Shown here: positions 1-5,789 of the stretch, one piece after another
How the letters are laid out: each line of letters starts with the position of its first letter
Numbering within the stretch: position 1 is the stretch's first letter
Assembly (NCBI GenBank): GCA_025455505.1
Contig: JALOMK010000161.1
Location: 1-5,789 of the forward strand
Reading direction: 5' to 3'
Source: Bacteroidales bacterium
GTDB lineage: Bacteria > Bacteroidota > Bacteroidia > Bacteroidales > VadinHA17
Length of the DNA: 5,789 bases
Notes under the pieces: generated by a model
What the model was told of the DNA's origin: nothing
The model's input: only the letters and a program-made list of their open reading frames with translations
The model's database searches: none
Program-made: the position numbers and the translations under genes

Positions 1-12
1 TTGGTCATTATT

Positions 13-810
13 TTATGAATATGGGAATGTCAATCCGTGAAATTTGCCTTCTGTTGGTATCTCGTGCACTCTTATTGCTCTTGTATACTTATCGGCAATG
101 TCATAATAGAATATTGCACCGGTAAGGTTAATAGTAATAGTAACTTTGCCGTTTACTTGAGCAGAGAATGTTGCTGTTCCAACTGGAATAGTTTGACCTG
201 CAATGATATTTACGGTTTTTGCATAGCCTGCATATGGAACATACATGGCCCAATTGCCTTTTGTAACATACCTGCTTCCCTTAGCCCAGGCTGTCTCCTG
301 CCTGTAACATGCATCGGTCTTTTTGAAACAGAAAGTAACGTGACTGATGTCTTTTGTGTCATTTGCAACACCACTTTCCGGATTCTTTGGATTGTAATTC
401 AAAGTTCCAAGCAAATTAAAATCACTTGTTGCATCATTGTACGTATAGATGACTGCGCCAGTGCTAGCTTTAACTATCACCTTACAAACAGCGTAGCCTT
501 CAGAAATCGACCAGTCAAATGTTATGCCGTCACTATTTGAAATTGTAATAACTGCATTTTCTTCATAATACTCTCCATCCATGCCATTTTCGCTCCAATC
601 ATCGACTTTGTATGAAAACCCGGAACATCCGCCTGCCTGAAGGCATTCGTCAGCTGCATCTCCGGATTGCCAATCAGTCACAGAGCTTATTAAAATTGCT
701 GAATTCCCTTCCTCCTTAATAATTTGATCAGGATCAAGTGAAGTATAACTACACGATACTGCAACTGTTGCCAGAAACAGGACACTGAAAATGAATTTTA
801 GATTTTTCAT
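13..810 (-). CDS. Predicted secreted lipoprotein of unknown function (265 aa)
   Basis: This is a complete gene read leftwards, from an ATG at 808-810 to a TAA at 13-15. Residues 1-20 form a lipoprotein signal peptide: a Lys-containing start (MKNLK), a hydrophobic core and the lipobox A-V-S-C with Cys20 as the lipidated residue. The mature protein is therefore expected to be anchored to a membrane, probably the outer membrane. Residues 85-130 look beta-rich, with VIVKA at 111-115 and ISHVTFCF at 155-162, a motif pair I associate with secreted proteins of several phyla. Residues 172-193 (ETAWA, then RYVTKGNWAMY) and 204-217 (AGQTIPVGTATFSA) match a second pattern that often follows it. Further Cys at 56, 62, 109, 161 and 168 could form disulphides. 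No catalytic motif is visible, so a binding or structural role is only inference. It is transcribed away from the exported-protein pair at 1104-3010. No Shine-Dalgarno sequence is evident before the start. The gene call is firm and the function is unknown. Confidence 0.87.
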   Translation of the reverse strand: MKNLKFIFSVLFLATVAVSCSYTSLDPDQIIKEEGNSAILISSVTDWQSGDAADECLQAGGCSGFSYKVDDWSENGMDGEYYEENAVITISNSDGITFDWSISEGYAVCKVIVKASTGAVIYTYNDATSDFNLLGTLNYNPKNPESGVANDTKDISHVTFCFKKTDACYRQETAWAKGSRYVTKGNWAMYVPYAGYAKTVNIIAGQTIPVGTATFSAQVNGKVTITINLTGAIFYYDIADKYTRAIRVHEIPTEGKFHGLTFPYS

Positions 811-1103
811 AGCAGATTGGTTTAAGTGGTTTAACTGATGTGAAAAAATAAAGTAAAATATGCAGTCATTTCCATTTTGTTTCAGTTATTGTACGAATAG
901 TATGGATTTCTGTATGAAAGTAATCTTCGCTTGTCTTTCCTTCAGAACTGTTTGATTTGTAATGTGAAATGGAGCTTACTCTTATTGAGGGATTCCTGAA
1001 TATTCTCCTGTCTTTTTGACGAACGTAATGCAACCATCCGAATCAACTGTCTTGTCTTGATTACGTGAGGTTGATGATTTCAGATTACACAAATCACAGG
1101 ATT
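811..1103. other. Spacer between divergent genes, no clear promoter
   Basis: This A+T-leaning stretch lies between the starts of the leftward lipoprotein gene and the rightward sorting-domain gene, so it should carry promoters for both. I looked for the Bacteroidota -7 element TAnnTTTG on both strands and found no exact copy. The nearest match on the minus strand is TATTTTTT at 842-849, without a TTTG partner at the -33 distance. A GTG at 1065 and an ATG at 1074 are in frame with the downstream gene. They would only add hydrophilic residues before its signal peptide, so I treat that part as leader. No RNA gene or strong hairpin is apparent. Confidence 0.45.
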
Positions 1104-1598
1104 ATGAGGCTGAAAAAAAACAGAATTTCGTTTATTATGCTGATGCTGGCAGCAGTGAGCCCGATACTCACAGGCCAGAGCATCATGCGCTCCTCGATAA
1201 GCTCCATGGGCTCTTCGGTCACCGAAAGCGGACTTACAGTGCGCCAGACAATAGGCCAGGCTTCATCGGCATTCCTTGCCGGAAACGGCACTGCTTCAAT
1301 GAGACCGGGTTTCCAGCAGCCGCTTGCATCACTTACAGTTACACCCGAAGTTCTTCCCCTGGCTTTCTCTCTCTATCCAAACCCGGCTTCAGACAGAACC
1401 CTGCTTGAGTTCCGCGGAGAGACCGGGACCTATGATGTTACTATTACAAGCCTCGGAGGATCGACCGTGAAAAGGATACTGAACCAGTCTCTTGCCTCTC
1501 TGTGGATAAGCCTGGGTGATTTGGCCCCCGGGATGTATGTTGTGACAATTACTTCCGGCTATAGCAAAGGGTCAAGAAAGCTAATAGTAAAACAATGA
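1104..1598 (+). CDS. Small secreted protein with T9SS type A C-terminal sorting domain (164 aa)
   Basis: The protein has three parts. Residues 1-24 are a signal peptide (MRLKKN, then a hydrophobic run ending LTG before Gln25). Residues 25-85 are a short Ser/Gly-rich stretch with TVRQTIGQASS and RPGFQQP. Residues 88-164 are a T9SS type A sorting domain, with the hallmark LYPNPASD at 90-97, a central DVTITSLGG strand, LAPGMYVVTI and a basic end, RKLIVKQ. In this family the C-terminal domain directs export through the outer membrane by the type IX machinery, after which it is normally removed. The ATG at 1104 is chosen because the signal peptide then begins at once. In-frame starts at 1065 and 1074 would put 13 or 10 polar residues in front of it. 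Little cargo remains once both signals are removed. The IGQ...GFQQP stretch resembles other short Bacteroidota sorting-domain proteins. It lies 35 bases before the next exported-protein gene and probably shares its transcript. Confidence 0.85.
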   Translation: MRLKKNRISFIMLMLAAVSPILTGQSIMRSSISSMGSSVTESGLTVRQTIGQASSAFLAGNGTASMRPGFQQPLASLTVTPEVLPLAFSLYPNPASDRTLLEFRGETGTYDVTITSLGGSTVKRILNQSLASLWISLGDLAPGMYVVTITSGYSKGSRKLIVKQ

Positions 1599-1633
1599 CG
1601 GTCATGGAATTTAAAACATTAAAAATTACATAT

Positions 1634-3010
1634 ATGAAAAAAATAGCCCTGGTTATTATTACGCTGTTTGCCTTGTCATCGCCCCTGCTGCTCAGCCAGG
1701 TTGTTGATGGAATCACATACCAGGCCGTGGCTCTCGATGAGAACGGGAAAGAAATAGCCGGACACGACGTGAACGGACTTATTATCCACAGCAAGCAGAT
1801 AGACGTCCGGTTCTCACTGATTTCCGGCACTCCTGACGGCGAACTTCAGTATATGGAAGAGCATTCGACTTACACTGATCCGTATGGAATGTTCTCACTA
1901 GTAATTGGTCACGGGGAGGTATCTTCCTTGGGAAAATACCAGAAAATACTCGACATAAACTGGGGCGCAGACAAGATGTTCCTGAAGGTTGAGATCGACA
2001 TCAAGGCCCGCGGCGACTACAAGCTCATGGGCATCCAACAGATGATGGCTGTCCCATTTGCTCTTCATGCGCTTTCTGCTTCTGTTACAACTGTCAGATA
2101 CGAAGACATTCTTGACAAACCAGCTCTTTTCAGCGGTAACTACGGCGATCTGCTTAACAAGCCTGCGCTCTTCAGCGGCTCTTATGACGACCTGCTGAAT
2201 AAACCATCGCTCTTTAGCGGAAATTTCAATGATCTCACGAATAAGCCTTTGCTATTCAGTGGCAGTTACAACGACCTTTCTGATAAACCGGCACTGTTCA
2301 ACGGCAATTATAATGACCTTCAGAACAAGCCTTCTCTTTTCGACGGAACCTGGGCCAGCCTTACAGGCAAGCCTGCATTTGCAAGCGTTGCGACTAGCGG
2401 AAGTTACAATGACCTAAGTGACAAGCCTGCTCTTGATGGTTCTGAAACAAAAGTCACGGCAGGAGCCAATACGACAGTTACCGGTAAAGGAACCACAACA
2501 GATCCTTATGTTATCTCCTCTGCAGCATCGGGAGCAGGAAGCGGCACTTTTTCAAATCCTGTCGGATCCTCCAAGGACGGAGGCATTGTATTCTTTGTCT
2601 ACAAAGGAAATGACGGCCAGGAACACGGACTTATCCTGGGCCTCCAGGAATCGGTACAGGTTCTCCAGTCCCCATATTCGCTTGTTAATGCCAACCGGAC
2701 ATGGGATGGAGCATACAATACCTCACAACTGACAAGCAGTCCCGCAAAATCATGGGTCGAAAGTCTTGGCGCCGGATGGTATATCCCGTCGATCGAAGAA
2801 CTCAAGATCCTTTACAATAACAGGTATTTTGTCGACAAGGCATTATTCGAGGCAGGCCAGCCACTGCTTTCGAACGCCGACTACTGGTCAAGTACAGAGA
2901 GAAGTTACATCCTGGGGTGGCATCTTAATTTCGAGACCGGGACTGCTTACGCAGGCCACAGTAAGTCAAATCCCGGCGGATTCCTTGTAAGGCCGATAAG
3001 AGCTTTCTAG
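1634..3010 (+). CDS. Modular exported protein: tail-fibre-like N-terminus, 14-residue repeats, DUF1566/FISUMP-like C-terminus (458 aa)
   Basis: Residues 1-21 are a signal peptide (MKKIALVI through LLLS, then Gln22). Residues 23-150 follow a pattern common in Bacteroidota exported proteins: ITYQAVALDENGKEI, IDVRFSLISG, a YGMFSLVIG strand, INWGADKMFLKVEID and MAVPFALHA. Residues 156-267 are tandem GxYNDLxNKPxLF repeats. Residues 268-297 contain ETKVTAGANTTVTGKGTT and DPYVISS, a linker type seen near tail-fibre-like proteins. Residues 304-458 resemble the DUF1566/Lcl C-terminal or FISUMP domain, with GGIVFFVY, GWYIPSIEELKILY, YWSSTE and a final VRPIRAF. A surface-exposed fibrous or adhesin-like role is inference. 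It has no sorting domain of its own. The start at 1634 is preferred because it opens the signal peptide and follows an A-rich leader (AAAACATTAAAAATTACAT). An upstream ATG at 1595 overlaps the previous stop as ATGA and would add 13 residues. The gene ends before the terminator at 3091. Confidence 0.88.
   Translation: MKKIALVIITLFALSSPLLLSQVVDGITYQAVALDENGKEIAGHDVNGLIIHSKQIDVRFSLISGTPDGELQYMEEHSTYTDPYGMFSLVIGHGEVSSLGKYQKILDINWGADKMFLKVEIDIKARGDYKLMGIQQMMAVPFALHALSASVTTVRYEDILDKPALFSGNYGDLLNKPALFSGSYDDLLNKPSLFSGNFNDLTNKPLLFSGSYNDLSDKPALFNGNYNDLQNKPSLFDGTWASLTGKPAFASVATSGSYNDLSDKPALDGSETKVTAGANTTVTGKGTTTDPYVISSAASGAGSGTFSNPVGSSKDGGIVFFVYKGNDGQEHGLILGLQESVQVLQSPYSLVNANRTWDGAYNTSQLTSSPAKSWVESLGAGWYIPSIEELKILYNNRYFVDKALFEAGQPLLSNADYWSSTERSYILGWHLNFETGTAYAGHSKSNPGGFLVRPIRAF
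2099..2434 (+). repeat. In-gene tandem repeat, 42-bp unit encoding 14 residues
   Basis: Protein residues 156-267 consist of repeats with the consensus F-S-G-x-Y-N-D-L-x-N-K-P-A-L. The first is partial (YEDILDKPAL). It is followed by FSGNYGDLLNKPAL, FSGSYDDLLNKPSL, FSGNFNDLTNKPLL, FSGSYNDLSDKPAL, FNGNYNDLQNKPSL and the degenerate FDGTWASLTGKPAF. After a four-residue insert there is a last copy (SGSYNDLSDKPAL). The protein pattern is well kept while codons vary between copies (aacaagcct, aataaacca, gataaaccg), so the array is old and under protein-level selection rather than freshly duplicated. Such repeats occur in phage tail fibres and bacterial surface proteins. Confidence 0.9.
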
Positions 3011-3090
3011 GGCGCTGAGGCTAATGATTTGATTTCATTCAGGACAACCAGGTTTGAAGCATTGACAAAGACTATATTTCATTGCATCCG

Positions 3091-3117
3091 GGCGAAGTTA
3101 TCAGCTTCGCCTTTTTT
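3091..3117 (+). terminator. Intrinsic (Rho-independent) terminator
   Basis: A perfect 7-bp stem is formed by GGCGAAG at 3091-3097 and CTTCGCC at 3105-3111, with the 7-base loop TTATCAG. Six T residues follow at 3112-3117. It lies 80 bases after the stop of the repeat-rich exported protein and separates that operon from the helicase gene. Confidence 0.92.
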
Positions 3118-3153
3118 CATTCATATCAGTCAGAGAAGATGAGAGGCCATATG

Positions 3154-3186
3154 CAAATTAAATGCTATATTATTGCATTAAAATTG
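3154..3186. promoter_or_regulatory. Imperfect inverted repeat upstream of the helicase gene, possible operator
   Basis: CAAATTAAATGC at 3154-3165 and GCATTAAAATTG at 3175-3186 are inverted copies matching at 10 of 12 positions, around a 9-base A/T spacer. In addition, ATTGCATT at 3172-3179 is the exact reverse complement of AATGCAAT at 3202-3209, which overlaps the helicase start codon at 3208. The stretch lies between the terminator and the gene, where its promoter should be. TATTATTG at 3168-3175 differs by one base from the TAnnTTTG -7 element, but no TTTG lies at the matching -33 position. A regulator site, or a hairpin that hides the start, is possible. In such A+T-rich DNA the symmetry may also be chance. 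Confidence 0.25.
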
Positions 3187-3207
3187 TCGTGAATCTAATC
3201 AAATGCA

Positions 3208-5466
3208 ATGGCAAAATCCAATGAAGATGAAAAGGAGAAAGAGCCGGCTTCGGAAGCAATACGTGATAATCCTGATCGATTCCTCCATGAAGGCCAATTA
3301 GCTGATCCTGACTCCGGCGCTGAGCTTCTGAATAACTTCCTTGCCAGAATATCAGGCCAGATTTCTGTTGTCCCGGATACTGATGCCGGTGAGTTTGATG
3401 ACATAAAATCGATTCCCTGGTCGGAATACCCGGAAATAGAGGTATCGCCTGACCTGGGAAAGAAAGTCACTGATCTGCAGGTCATAGCCAGTTCGATCGA
3501 TAAGAGGGCATTTGATCTTGGTATTGACCCTGGTCTTGACCTCAGCAAGCTTAAGGTTAATTATTCAGGTTCCCTGAACCCAGCCCAGCTTGCTGCCGTA
3601 CTGATAACCGAGAAGCCTGTGCTGGTTATTGCCGGCGCCGGCAGCGGAAAGACAAGGGTTATCGTTCACAGGGTATCCTTCCTTATCGAAAAAGGGGTCG
3701 ACGCACAGTCAATACTGCTGCTTACCTTCACACGCAAAGCGGCCCGCGAAATGCTCGAACGGGTTGAAATACTGCTTCACGACAAGACTGCCGGCAATAT
3801 TACCGGCGGAACTTTCCATTCTTTTGCTGCTTTCATCCTGCGAAAATACAGCAGCATGCTCAACCTGCCTCCGAATTTCACAATTATCGATACAAGCGAT
3901 TCGGAAGATATAATAGACCTGATAAGGACGGAGCTCAAGTTCAGCAGTAAGGATAAAAAGTTCCCTAAAAAGTCGAGGATTTACGATATCATATCGTATG
4001 CCAGGAACAAGAACTCAAGCATACGTTCGATAATTCATGAACAGTATACCGGGCTTATAGATTATATTCCTCATATCGAACTGATCTATAGCGGGTATGC
4101 AAAATACAAAACCCTGAGCAGGATACTTGACTTTGATGATCTTATCGAGGTGCTGAGAGACTCATTGAGGGATAATGACAGGTTCCGGCAGATACTTCAG
4201 GATCATTACAGGTACGTAATGGTGGATGAGTTCCAGGACACCAACCTTGTGCAGAAGGAAATTGTCGATTTCATCGCCGGGAAGCACCGCAGGATAATGG
4301 TGGTCGGCGACGATTCACAGAGTATCTATGCATTCCGGGGCGCAAATTATGAGAATATCCTCAGGTTTCCCGAAACTTACAGGGATTGCGTCGTAATCAA
4401 GATCGAGGAAAACTACAGGAGCAACCAGACGATCCTTGACTTCACGAATTCGATAATTGAAAACGCCCGGATCGGATATAAAAAGAAGCTGTTTACAAAG
4501 AATCTCCGTCAGTCTGTTCCGGTAATCAGAAGAGTGTTCGGACAGAGAGAGGAGGCAGAGTTCATTGTCGACAGGATAATGGAACTTTCTGAAAAGAATG
4601 TCCCTTTAAACGAGATTGCGGTTCTTAACCGTGCCGACTGGCATAACAGGTACATCCAGACCGAGATGAGCAAGAGGGGAATTCCTTACGTTGTTGTCGG
4701 CGGATTCCGCTTTAACGAAAGGATGCATGTTAAGGACATCATTTCATATCTCAGGATAACCTACAATCCCGCAGATGCAGTGGCATGGCACAGGGTCCTT
4801 AAATATATAGGTGGAGTGGGGCAGATTACAGCGGTAAGCTTAATCGGAGAATTTCAGAAGAGCAGCGATCCCTTCTCCTTCGAATCATTTAAACAAAAGA
4901 AATTCTATACCGAACTGCTGACCCTGGGCAGGATGCTGGCAAAGGCTTCCCGGTCCGAATACTCACTCACTCAGAAAATAGAGATAATCAAGGATTATTA
5001 TGCTCCTATCCTGAAAGCGAGAGAGGATGATTTTCTGATAAGGATGCAGGATGTAGATGTACTTATCGACTTGTCACGGAAATACAAGGATCTGGACAGG
5101 TTCCTGTCTGACTTTGCCCTCGACCCTCCGTCAAAAAGGGTTGCTGATCAATCGCAACCACTGATTGATGAAGGAGAGGAGCAGGGGAAGGTAACCATAT
5201 CAACGGTTCATTCGGCAAAAGGGCTGGAGTGGTATGCAGTCTTCATCCCGCATGCACTCGAAGGACTGTTCCCTTCGAACAGGGCAACTGATATTGAAGA
5301 GATGGAAGAAGAACGACGGCTTTTTTACGTTGCCTGCAGCAGGGCAAAAGAGGAGCTGTATATTACATTTCCGCGGAACATCTATTCATATGATGCGTTT
5401 TTCCACCTTCCGTCGAGGTTCCTGCTTGAGATTGACAGGGAGAAATATGTATTTGACAAGGATTAG
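3208..5466 (+). CDS. UvrD/Rep/PcrA-like superfamily 1A ATP-dependent DNA helicase (752 aa)
   Basis: The enzyme should use ATP to move 3' to 5' on single-stranded DNA and unwind duplexes in repair or replication restart. All core motifs are intact: Q motif LNPAQ (Gln127), Walker A GAGSGKT (143-149, Lys148), motif Ia LLLTFTRKAAREM, GGTFHSFA, motif II VDEFQDTN (Asp340, Glu341), motif III GDDSQSIYAFRGA (367-379), motif IV ENYRSNQTI (Arg404), motif V TISTVHSAKGLEW (663-675) and motif VI EEERRLFYVACSRAKEE (Arg712). PSRFL at 735-739 closes the fold, as in PcrA. GDDSQSIYAFRGA and GGTFHSFA differ from canonical PcrA/UvrD (GDADQSIY, TFHS followed by Met), so I infer a second UvrD-like subfamily and give no symbol. 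Residues 1-120 are an acidic extension not found in PcrA, beginning with a charged stretch (SNEDEKEKEPASEA). The protein ends 13 residues after PSRFL and lacks the C-terminal Tudor-like domain. The ATG at 3208 has no Shine-Dalgarno site, as is usual in Bacteroidota. The gene appears to be its own transcription unit. Confidence 0.96.
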   Translation: MAKSNEDEKEKEPASEAIRDNPDRFLHEGQLADPDSGAELLNNFLARISGQISVVPDTDAGEFDDIKSIPWSEYPEIEVSPDLGKKVTDLQVIASSIDKRAFDLGIDPGLDLSKLKVNYSGSLNPAQLAAVLITEKPVLVIAGAGSGKTRVIVHRVSFLIEKGVDAQSILLLTFTRKAAREMLERVEILLHDKTAGNITGGTFHSFAAFILRKYSSMLNLPPNFTIIDTSDSEDIIDLIRTELKFSSKDKKFPKKSRIYDIISYARNKNSSIRSIIHEQYTGLIDYIPHIELIYSGYAKYKTLSRILDFDDLIEVLRDSLRDNDRFRQILQDHYRYVMVDEFQDTNLVQKEIVDFIAGKHRRIMVVGDDSQSIYAFRGANYENILRFPETYRDCVVIKIEENYRSNQTILDFTNSIIENARIGYKKKLFTKNLRQSVPVIRRVFGQREEAEFIVDRIMELSEKNVPLNEIAVLNRADWHNRYIQTEMSKRGIPYVVVGGFRFNERMHVKDIISYLRITYNPADAVAWHRVLKYIGGVGQITAVSLIGEFQKSSDPFSFESFKQKKFYTELLTLGRMLAKASRSEYSLTQKIEIIKDYYAPILKAREDDFLIRMQDVDVLIDLSRKYKDLDRFLSDFALDPPSKRVADQSQPLIDEGEEQGKVTISTVHSAKGLEWYAVFIPHALEGLFPSNRATDIEEMEEERRLFYVACSRAKEELYITFPRNIYSYDAFFHLPSRFLLEIDREKYVFDKD

Positions 5467-5506
5467 GGAGAGGTTAAAACGGCGATTGCGCCCTCCGCTC
5501 CTGGGG

Positions 5507-5685
5507 ATGCTACGGGCGTGATCCCTGGGGGGGAACCTTGCAAAGCCAAAGCAAACCAGCTGCGGAGGTATTTAGGATTGCCTGCGGCGATCCCCGGGGG
5601 GGCTCCTTGCAAAGCCAACGCAAACCCGCTTCAGAGGTATTATTGATTGCCTGCGGCGATCCCCAGGGGGGGCACCTTGCAAAGC
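5507..5685. repeat. Tandem repeat with 69-base period and 7-G tracts, about 2.6 copies
   Basis: Copies begin near 5507, at 5576 and at 5645; the third is cut short near 5685. GATCCC with its following G tract starts at 5520, 5589 and 5658, exactly 69 bases apart. Copies 2 and 3 share 20 identical bases (GATTGCCTGCGGCGATCCCC). All three have a run of seven G followed by CCTTGCAAAGC. Copies 1 and 2 also share GCAAAC and GAGGTATT in register. Copy 1 is diverged at its left end (GGATGCTACGGGCGT), and copy 3 has one extra base before the G run. The array starts about 40 bases after the helicase stop. No coding frame stays open with a plausible start, so it is treated as non-coding. Confidence 0.85.
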
Positions 5686-5692
5686 TTAAATG

Positions 5693-5707
5693 AACCCTCC
5701 GGGTTTT
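5693..5707 (+). terminator. Weak hairpin followed by a short T run, possible terminator
   Basis: AACCC at 5693-5697 pairs with GGGTT at 5701-5705 around a TCC loop, and the T run continues to 5707. The stem has only 5 bp and the run is broken by G at 5708. It would be at most a weak terminator for transcripts leaving the helicase gene and the tandem repeat. Confidence 0.3.
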
Positions 5708-5721
5708 GTTAATTTTCCCTC

Positions 5722-5754
5722 AATCCCTTCGGAAAACAAGTTTTCCTCGGGATT
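5722..5754. repeat. 33-base imperfect palindrome (stem-loop)
   Basis: The outer arms AATCCC (5722-5727) and GGGATT (5749-5754) pair, as do the inner arms GGAAAA (5731-5736) and TTTTCC (5741-5746). The internal loop is TTC opposite TC and the apical loop is CAAG. The outer arms are the same sequences that begin and end the next hairpin at 5769-5789. No T run follows directly, so termination is not clear. It could be part of a terminator cluster or a small repetitive palindromic element. Confidence 0.55.
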
Positions 5755-5768
5755 TCGGTAAAATAAAC

Positions 5769-5789
5769 AATCCCGCCAACGGCGGGATT
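5769..5789. terminator. Perfect 9-bp stem-loop at window edge, likely terminator
   Basis: AATCCCGCC at 5769-5777 pairs exactly with GGCGGGATT at 5781-5789 around an AAC loop. The G+C-rich stem and tight loop are typical of an intrinsic terminator. The window ends at the last stem base, so any T run on the plus strand cannot be seen. On the minus strand the stem is followed by T-rich GTTTATTTT, so it may also stop a leftward transcript from a gene beyond the window. Confidence 0.65.

Noticed and set aside
37..540. Plus-strand open frame of 167 codons opposite the lipoprotein gene
   Set aside because: The product is Cys/Ile-rich with no domain pattern, and it lies fully antisense to a gene with a convincing signal peptide and family motifs.
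1065..1103. GTG at 1065 (or ATG at 1074) as start of the sorting-domain gene
   Set aside because: Either start adds polar residues before an otherwise standard signal peptide beginning at the ATG at 1104, so the upstream part is more likely leader.
811..1103. Bacteroidota -33/-7 promoters for the divergent genes
   Set aside because: No exact TAnnTTTG was found on either strand, and near matches lack a TTTG at the right distance, so no promoter is annotated.
2418..2732. Plus-strand open frame overlapping the repeat-rich gene in another frame
   Set aside because: It lies wholly inside the exported-protein gene, has no recognisable domain, and is explained as a shadow of its codon pattern.
3195..3548. 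Minus-strand open frame opposite the helicase N-terminus
   Set aside because: The product is Ser/Arg-rich with no motif, and it is antisense to the N-terminal extension, which is in frame with an intact helicase.
5520..5672. Intramolecular G-quadruplex from the three G7 runs
   Set aside because: The runs are about 60 bases apart and only three are present, so a standard four-run quadruplex with short loops is not supported. Splitting each run gives at best an unusual structure.
5507..5685. Possible CRISPR array
   Set aside because: The 69-base period has most of its length conserved between copies, so there is no alternation of repeat and unique spacer, and no cas gene is nearby.

Overview
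The window looks like chromosomal DNA from a member of the Bacteroidota, probably an uncultured Bacteroidales-like lineage. The reasons are a type A C-terminal sorting domain of the type IX secretion system (T9SS), a lipoprotein signal peptide, export signals with Gln at the likely +1 position, and A-rich gene starts without clear Shine-Dalgarno sites. No mobile-element gene, tRNA, rRNA or CRISPR array is visible.

Layout. (1) 13-810, minus strand: a predicted surface or periplasmic lipoprotein of 265 aa. Its C-terminal half carries motifs that recur in secreted proteins of unknown function. (2) 811-1103: a spacer of about 290 bases between divergent genes, which must hold the upstream signals of both but has no clear promoter. 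(3) 1104-1598 and 1634-3010, plus strand: a likely two-gene operon. The first gene encodes a very small secreted protein that is almost entirely signal peptide plus T9SS sorting tag. The second encodes a 458-aa modular exported protein with a tail-fibre-like N-terminal domain, about seven 14-residue repeats and a DUF1566/FISUMP-like C-terminal domain. A strong intrinsic terminator at 3091-3117 closes the operon. (4) 3208-5466, plus strand: a complete 752-aa superfamily 1A (UvrD/Rep/PcrA-like) DNA helicase with all core motifs, an unusual N-terminal extension of about 120 residues and no C-terminal Tudor-like tail. (5) 5467-5789: no gene. It holds about 2.6 copies of a G-tract-containing tandem repeat with a 69-base period, then three hairpins, the last of which has a perfect 9-bp stem at the window edge.

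The first three genes all encode exported cell-envelope or surface proteins and may form a small surface-protein locus. The helicase sits in its own transcription unit and is probably a housekeeping or accessory DNA-repair enzyme unrelated to them. I do not see a convincing new multi-gene system. The least explained items are the 69-base repeat and hairpin cluster, the near-tag-only T9SS protein with its repeat-rich partner, and the N-terminal extension of the helicase.
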